From: Paenibacillus_I sp035510375
GTDB taxonomy: Bacteria > Bacillota > Bacilli > Paenibacillales > Paenibacillaceae
DNA: 64,000 nucleotides
Reading direction: 5' to 3' (one strand)
NCBI RefSeq assembly: GCF_035510375.1
Contig: NZ_DATKHG010000035.1
Shown: in pieces, positions 60,556-64,000 of the stretch
How positions within the stretch are numbered: position 1 is the stretch's first letter
Layout of the letters: each line of letters begins with the position of its first letter
The notes under the pieces: model-generated
What the model was told of the DNA's origin: nothing
The model's database searches: none
What the model saw: the letters and a program-made list of their open reading frames with translations, nothing else
Position numbers and translations under genes: made by a program

Positions 60556-60702
60556 ATGGACAACGTACAAGACCCGCGCAACCACGTGAACGAAGAGCCC
60601 CGCAACGATTTCATGGATACGGCAGTGGGCTTCGGCGTCTTTTTCGGTTTCATGTTGGTCGTATTTGCCGCAGCCGTGATCATCAAATTCGCCATTTCGT
60701 AA
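60556..60702 (+). CDS. yqzM: YqzM-family small membrane protein
   Basis: A 48-residue protein with one transmembrane helix (about 24-46). NDFMDTAVGFGVFFGFMLVV resembles B. subtilis YqzM (NDAVDSAVGF...). AAGGAGG lies upstream, and a terminator follows. Function unknown. Confidence 0.8.
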   Translation: MDNVQDPRNHVNEEPRNDFMDTAVGFGVFFGFMLVVFAAAVIIKFAIS

Positions 60703-60728
60703 CAAGCGCACTACAATCGGACACAAGG

Positions 60729-60770
60729 AAGCCCCGAAAGCTGCCGTTAACGGCGGCTTTCGGGGCTATT
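60729..60770. terminator. Bidirectional terminator between yqzM and yezD
   Basis: GCCCCGAAAGCTGCCGT / ACGGCGGCTTTCGGGGC stem with a 2-base loop, followed by TATTTT. Confidence 0.85.
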
Positions 60771-60792
60771 TTCGTGTCTGGACTCCCGCCCG

Positions 60793-61002
60793 CTATTTCG
60801 CATCGCGCAGCCGGTCATCGCCGATCGGCCTCTTCTGCTGCGGCGAAGCCGCCTGCTGGTCGAACCGTTTACGCTCCGTGCGTTCGATCTGCACGATGCG
60901 CCCGTCATGAACGGTGATCAGCACCGAGCCGTACTCCAGTCCGTTTACCTGTCCGACGATACGTTCCGCCCATACATCATCGACTTCCACCGGTTTTGCC
61001 AT
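60793..61002 (-). CDS. yezD: YezD-family (DUF2292) protein
   Basis: A 69-residue protein: VNGLEYGSVLITVHDGRIVQIERTER is the DUF2292 core (first 20: VNGLEYGSVLITVHDGRIVQ). GGAGGAG precedes the ATG at 61002. Family members are often linked to sulfate-assimilation genes; here it follows cysA by 33 bases in the same operon. Its biochemical role is not established. Confidence 0.8.
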   Translation of the reverse strand: MAKPVEVDDVWAERIVGQVNGLEYGSVLITVHDGRIVQIERTERKRFDQQAASPQQKRPIGDDRLRDAK

Positions 61003-61035
61003 TGGCGAGTCTCCTCCCATCGGAATCATCGGAAT

Positions 61036-62103
61036 TTAGATATGAACGGGCATAGGATCGATTTTGAGCGGATTTTCGACGATGCAAGCCGAGCCCCGGT
61101 CCAGCACGTACAGCCTGTGAACGAGCACCGATACTTCATCGCCGGATCTCATCGGCTCCCCGTCGAGCGAGCGGCGCGAAGGCAGCAGGTTCCCACCTGC
61201 CTCCACCTCCAGCTCCAGATAGGCTCCCCGAAAAAATACGTGCCGCACAACCCCTTTCTCCGAGGCCGAAGGGAACGCGATCTCCCCGCCGCGTCCCACT
61301 TCCACGAATTCGGGCCGCACGATCGCCGACAGATGGCCTGTGCCGAAAGCGACGTCCTCAAAGCCGCGCAGCCGATCCGGATTCGGCAGCAGCCGCGATT
61401 CGCCGATGAAGCCCGCCACGAACGGCGTCTGCGGCAACTGGTAGATGTCCATCGGCGTTCCCTGCTGCTCGAGCTTGCCTTGCTGGATGATCAGCATCTC
61501 GTCCGCCACCTCGATCGCCTCGTCCTGATCATGGGTAACGAAAATCGCTGTAATGCCGAGCCGCTCAATCAGCGATTTCAGCCACGTGCGCAGCTCCTTG
61601 CGCACCTTGGCGTCGATGGCGGCGAACGGCTCGTCGAGCAGCAGCAGCTCCGGCCCCGGGGCCAGCGCCCGGGCGAACGCAACGCGCTGGCGCTGGCCGC
61701 CCGACAGCTGATGCGGATAACGGTGCTCGAATCCTTTCAGGGCCGTCAACACGAGCAGCTCCTCCACCCGCCGCGCAATCGCCGCCTTTTTCTCCTTCTT
61801 GACCGAAAGCCCGAACGCGATATTGTCGTAAACCGACATATGGCGGAACAACGCGTAGTTCTGGAACACGAATCCGATTCCGCGGTACTGCGGCGCAACG
61901 GAGTTGACCCGCCGGCCATCGATGATGATATCCCCGGTGTCCGGTGTTTCCAAACCTGCCAGCATGCGCAGCAGGGTAGATTTGCCGCCGCCGCTTGGGC
62001 CGAGCAGTCCGATCAGCTTTCCGCGATCGATCTTGAAGCTGACGTCGTTGACCGCCAATTGACCGCCGTACGATTTGCTGACATTTCTGACCTCGATATT
62101 CAA
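61036..62103 (-). CDS. cysA: Sulfate/thiosulfate ABC transporter ATP-binding protein
   Basis: A 355-residue ATPase: Walker A GPSGGGKST, signature LSGGQRQRVAFARAL, Walker B LLLLDEPFAAID, H-loop VTHDQDEA, and a C-terminal TOBE domain. TTG start, with AAGGAGG upstream, overlapping the cysW stop. It drives sulfate import with CysTW. Confidence 0.93.
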   Translation of the reverse strand: MNIEVRNVSKSYGGQLAVNDVSFKIDRGKLIGLLGPSGGGKSTLLRMLAGLETPDTGDIIIDGRRVNSVAPQYRGIGFVFQNYALFRHMSVYDNIAFGLSVKKEKKAAIARRVEELLVLTALKGFEHRYPHQLSGGQRQRVAFARALAPGPELLLLDEPFAAIDAKVRKELRTWLKSLIERLGITAIFVTHDQDEAIEVADEMLIIQQGKLEQQGTPMDIYQLPQTPFVAGFIGESRLLPNPDRLRGFEDVAFGTGHLSAIVRPEFVEVGRGGEIAFPSASEKGVVRHVFFRGAYLELEVEAGGNLLPSRRSLDGEPMRSGDEVSVLVHRLYVLDRGSACIVENPLKIDPMPVHI

Positions 62104-62993
62104 TGCCCTGCGCCTCCTTCGGCTTCCTTATTTCCCTGCGCGGTTTTCCATTCCACCAGGCTCTTCACGACCAACGTGACCAACGCCAGCAGCACAAGCA
62201 GCGAAGCAACTGCGAACGACGCGGTAAATTGATATTCGTTATACAAAATCTCGATGTGCAGGGGGAGCGTGTTCGTTTCGCCCCGGATATGCCCGGATAC
62301 GACCGACACGGCGCCGAACTCGCCCATGGCGCGGGCGTTGCACAAAATAATGCCGTAGAGCAGCCCCCACTTGATGTTGGGCAGCGTCACCCGCCAAAAA
62401 ATTTGCCAGCCTCCCGCGCCGAGACTTGCCGCCGCTTCCTCCTCCTGCACTCCCTGCGCCTGCATAAGCGGAATCAGCTCGCGGGCGACGAACGGGAACG
62501 TGACGAACGTGGTCGCCAGCACAATGCCCGGCAGCGCGAAAATGATGCCGATGCCCCGTTCATCCAGCCAGGGGCCGAAAAACCCTTGGGCGCCGAACAG
62601 CAGCACGTAGATGAGGCCGGAGATGACCGGCGATACGGCAAACGGCAAGTCGATCAAGGTGATGAGCAGATTTTTGCCGCGGAACCGGAATTTGCCGATC
62701 GCCCATGCGGCCGCAACTCCGAATATGGTGTTGAGCGGAACCGCGATCGCCGCCGTGAACATCGTCAGACGCAGCGCCGCTAAGGCGTCCGGATCGTTGA
62801 TCGATTCGGAGAACGTCCCGAACCCTTTGGACAACGCCTCGATGATGACCGACAACAACGGCAGCAGCACGACGAATGCCATAAAGAGCAGTGCGATCGT
62901 GATGAGCAAAATCCGTACCGGCCGCGATTCGTTCACATGCCGGGGTCTGGCGGAAGCTGCATTCGATAAACGTACGGTAATGGCGCCTGCCAT
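62100..62993 (-). CDS. cysW: Sulfate ABC transporter permease CysW
   Basis: A 297-residue permease with about six helices. The GLLYGIILCNARAMGEFGAV segment and EEEAAASLGAGGWQIFWRVT (EAA loop) are typical. Start at 62993 is set by AGGGGGC; a longer in-frame extension overlaps cysT in a different frame and is not coding. Confidence 0.94.
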   Translation of the reverse strand: MAGAITVRLSNAASARPRHVNESRPVRILLITIALLFMAFVVLLPLLSVIIEALSKGFGTFSESINDPDALAALRLTMFTAAIAVPLNTIFGVAAAWAIGKFRFRGKNLLITLIDLPFAVSPVISGLIYVLLFGAQGFFGPWLDERGIGIIFALPGIVLATTFVTFPFVARELIPLMQAQGVQEEEAAASLGAGGWQIFWRVTLPNIKWGLLYGIILCNARAMGEFGAVSVVSGHIRGETNTLPLHIEILYNEYQFTASFAVASLLVLLALVTLVVKSLVEWKTAQGNKEAEGGAGH

Positions 62994-63004
62994 GGGAATG
63001 CCCC

Positions 63005-63841
63005 CTATTCCACGGCCGCAAAGCGGCGGTTGGTCCGCCACTGCAGGTAATTGATCAATAGAAGCATCAGGAACGACACGACCAGCATGACGACCGCGAT
63101 GGCCGTCGCTCCCGCGTAGTCGTACTGCTCGAGCTTCGTCATGATCAGCAGCGGGGCGATCTCGGTCCGCATCGGCATGTTGCCGGAGATGAACACGACC
63201 GAGCCGTACTCCCCGACGCCGCGGGCAAAAGCGAGCGCGAAGCCGGTAATGAGCGGAGGAATCAGTTCCGGCAGAATGACCTTCCGGAACGTTCTCCATC
63301 GGAAGGCGCCGAGCATAACGGCCGCCTCCTCCGTTTCCTTCTCCAGCTCCTGCAGGACGGGCTGCACCGTCCGCACCACGAACGGCAGCCCGATGAAAAT
63401 CAGGGCGATTGTAATGCCGAGCGGCGTATAGGCGACCTTGATGCCTAAGGGCTCCAGCAGCGAGCCCATCCAGCCGCTCGGCGCGTAGATCGCGGTGAGC
63501 GCGATGCCGGCAACCGCCGTGGGGAGCGCGAACGGCAAATCCACGATGCTGTCGACAAGCTTTTTGCCCGGAAACCGGTAACGCACAAGCACCCAGGCGA
63601 CCAGCAGCCCGAACACGGCGTTTACCAGCGCCGCGGAGAAAGCCGTAACAAAGCTGATCTTGTAGGAGGCGAGTACGCGTGGATCGGTCACTGTGCGCCA
63701 GAATGCTTCCCAACTCATCCCGCTAGTGCGGATGAACACGCCGACCAGCGGAATGATGACGATCACACTAAGATAAAATATCGTAAAGCCGAGAGACAGT
63801 CCGAAGCCGGGCAGCACGCTTTTGGCCTTGGAACCCTTCAT
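63005..63841 (-). CDS. cysT: Sulfate ABC transporter permease CysT
   Basis: A 278-residue permease: LPFALPTAVAGIALTAIYAP, ETEEAAVMLGAFRWRTFRKV (EAA loop) and FARGVGEYGSVVFISGNMPM are CysT/CysU signatures. AAAGGAG precedes the ATG. It is the first of the visible operon cysT-cysW-cysA-yezD. A sulfate-binding protein gene (sbp/cysP) is not in the window. Confidence 0.94.
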   Translation of the reverse strand: MKGSKAKSVLPGFGLSLGFTIFYLSVIVIIPLVGVFIRTSGMSWEAFWRTVTDPRVLASYKISFVTAFSAALVNAVFGLLVAWVLVRYRFPGKKLVDSIVDLPFALPTAVAGIALTAIYAPSGWMGSLLEPLGIKVAYTPLGITIALIFIGLPFVVRTVQPVLQELEKETEEAAVMLGAFRWRTFRKVILPELIPPLITGFALAFARGVGEYGSVVFISGNMPMRTEIAPLLIMTKLEQYDYAGATAIAVVMLVVSFLMLLLINYLQWRTNRRFAAVE

Positions 63842-63926
63842 GTGAGGTCAGCTCCTTTTAACATGAATTCGGAATGTGAATAACTCAAACCTGTTGATAA
63901 GTCGTTCTTTAGGTAAAATATGGGAA

Positions 63927-63955
63927 TTTATAGACCTTCCGGGTCTCCAATTCAA
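63927..63955 (-). promoter_or_regulatory. Promoter of cysTWA-yezD
   Basis: TTGAAT and TATAAA with a 17-bp spacer on the reverse strand, about 85 bases before cysT. Directly downstream is AATTCCCATATTTTACC, which loosely recalls CymR-type sites, but the match is incomplete. Nothing else is recognised to the window edge. Confidence 0.55.
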
Positions 63956-64000
63956 GCTGGGGTCATTTCCCAAGGTTGCTCTATCCAAATTTAGGAAACC

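Noticed and set aside
62994..63713. N-terminal extension of cysW
   Set aside because: The extra residues come from a shifted frame of cysT and are low-complexity; AGGGGGC plus ATG at 62993 gives the normal CysW length.
63842..64000. C-terminus of a sulfate-binding protein gene at the right edge
   Set aside because: One reverse frame stays open to the edge but its sequence does not resemble Sbp/CysP, and a promoter-like TTGAAT/TATAAA lies inside it.

Overview
The window looks like a stretch of chromosome from a moderately high-GC, spore-forming Firmicute of the Paenibacillaceae (Paenibacillus/Cohnella-like). The evidence is strong AGGAGG-type ribosome binding sites, frequent GTG/TTG starts, a PrkA kinase, a YtxC sporulation protein, a complete LiaFSR module, a YesMN-type two-component pair, and T-box, SAM-I and c-di-AMP riboswitches. 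I found no rRNA, tRNA, prophage, insertion sequence or CRISPR array. Gene density is high and most genes are housekeeping.

Layout. 1-3.2 kb: start of a methyltransferase cut by the left edge, prkA, and a divergent DUF2161 PD-(D/E)XK protein. 3.2-4.9 kb: palindromic repeats and a PLP aminotransferase. 5-11.8 kb: a CUT1 sugar ABC importer (two permeases and a lipoprotein, no ATPase) divergent from its probable YesMN two-component regulator. 11.9-20 kb: a 34-residue membrane microprotein, an AbrB-like regulator, trmL, an orphan OmpR regulator, serC, a broken thpR, glnA of the long (GSI-beta-like) type with a GlnR/TnrA box, aroF and ispH. 20-27 kb: an envelope-stress block on one strand: liaFSR, htrA, and a CssRS-like response regulator/kinase pair. 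27-30.4 kb: an ammonium transporter gene wrecked by an internal deletion, a hypothetical protein, an ECF sigma factor and a 3D-domain secreted protein. 30.5-38.9 kb: thrS behind a T-box, ytxC, mqnC, then metA-metI-patB behind a SAM-I riboswitch. 39-47.8 kb: corA, a second palindromic repeat cluster, an MFS transporter, a LysR regulator, a PHP phosphatase, czcD, a doxX/YodB-like pair, and glpD. 47.9-56.6 kb: glpK, sdhCAB, a LysR regulator, ktrA and ktrB behind a c-di-AMP riboswitch. 56.8-64 kb: a CPBP membrane protease, uvrC, yqzM, yezD and the sulfate importer genes cysT-cysW-cysA.

How the parts work together. Several blocks share one theme. glnA and the damaged amt concern nitrogen. The metA operon, yezD and cysTWA cover sulfur assimilation and methionine synthesis. 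mqnC (menaquinone by the futalosine route) supplies the quinone that SdhCAB and GlpD reduce. liaFSR, htrA and the CssRS-like pair monitor the cell envelope.

Most unusual signals. (1) Two clusters of a composite palindromic repeat (9 palindromes, spacings 51/61-62 bp) in two convergent intergenic regions. (2) A separate ~122-bp hairpin-forming element present twice, each copy abutting the stop codon of a gene (serC, sdhB). (3) Two damaged genes in an otherwise intact region: thpR with one in-frame TGA where Trp is expected, and amt lacking an internal segment. No wholly new multi-gene system could be established from the sequence alone; the repeat families are the best candidates for something undescribed.
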